From: Nostoc sp. 'Lobaria pulmonaria (5183) cyanobiont'
GTDB lineage: Bacteria; Cyanobacteriota; Cyanobacteriia; Cyanobacteriales; Nostocaceae
Assembly: GCF_002949795.1 (NCBI RefSeq)
Contig: NZ_CP026692.1
Location: 6,184,545-6,248,544 of the forward strand
Direction of reading: 5' to 3'
DNA length: 64,000 bases
Shown: piece by piece, positions 63,872 through 64,000 of the stretch
Numbering within the stretch: the first letter of the stretch is position 1
Layout: every line of letters starts with the position of its first letter
The notes under the pieces: generated by a model
What the model was told of the DNA's origin: nothing
The model's database searches: none
Seen by the model: the letters and a program-made list of their open reading frames with translations, nothing else
Program-made: the position numbers and the translations under genes

Positions 63872-64000
63872 AAAACATCCTTTTCCAGTATAGTTAGATC
63901 ATTAAATTTGAGTAATTATAAGCTGTGTGTCCGGTTTGAGTGAGCGGACTGGTCGTATTTTAACAGTGAATTCTGTTGTTTTGAAGAGCATTCTTAAAAA
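63872..64000. other. Right edge, no gene seen
   Basis: It contains the ribosome site and probably the promoter of the CmcJ-like gene. Nothing else is recognised. Confidence 0.5.

Overview
The window looks like chromosomal DNA of a filamentous, heterocyst-forming cyanobacterium of the Nostoc type. The palindrome GCGATCGC (HIP1) occurs throughout. Gene families typical of the group are present: Ycf20, LrtA, DUF3181, TIGR04376, BgtA/BgtB, SLH-OprB porins and Uma2 proteins. Short tandem heptamers, REP-like palindromes and MITE-like elements fill many intergenic stretches. All family assignments are from reading the proteins; no search was run.

Layout. 1-5.5 kb: a degraded MITE, ycf20, D-glycerate 3-kinase, a PD-(D/E)XK-like protein, a SulP anion transporter and a 176-bp MITE. 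5.5-13.5 kb: divergent basic amino acid/glutamine ABC genes, lipB, lrtA with a long leader, a nifJ remnant, a sulfurtransferase, a double DUF305 lipoprotein, nested repeats and a truncated response regulator. 13.5-22.8 kb: a purple-acid-phosphatase-like enzyme, a serine hydrolase, an NlpC/P60 peptidase, a polyprenyl-phosphate glycosyltransferase, an MFS exporter, tRNA-Arg(ACG), moaC and small conserved proteins.

23.4-34.8 kb is an organosulfur region: two DszC/SfnB-type flavoproteins, an SLH porin, an unrecognised membrane protein with about ten membrane segments, SfnG, a second luciferase-like monooxygenase, and a regulator that joins a LysR module to an SsuA-like ligand-binding domain. The two monooxygenase genes diverge from a 570-bp control region. 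A second, inverted copy of the 176-bp MITE sits between the last two genes and shapes the end of one ORF and the apparent start of the next. 35-45 kb holds heme oxygenase, glmM and a polysaccharide cluster (four glycosyltransferases and an O-antigen-ligase-like protein).

45-54 kb mixes a 1-Cys peroxiredoxin, DUF3131 and TIGR04376 proteins with repeats and gene debris: a 15-unit 21-bp array, a GC-rich SDR gene that looks acquired, a HEAT-repeat fragment, and an internally deleted Gfo/Idh gene. 50.2-59.7 kb is a sugar-uptake region: porin, GlcP-like sugar/H+ symporter, RbsC/RbsA-type ABC proteins and two RbsB-type binding lipoproteins, interrupted by a second 21-bp array. 60.5-64 kb holds a myo-inositol oxygenase whose upstream region carries five copies of a 14-bp palindrome, one inside a perfect 46-bp palindrome, then a gluconokinase with an in-frame repeat insertion, a tyrosine recombinase remnant and a CmcJ/NvfI-like oxidoreductase. 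The best candidates for something undescribed are the chimeric LysR-SsuA regulator with its sulfur region and the palindrome array in front of the inositol oxygenase.
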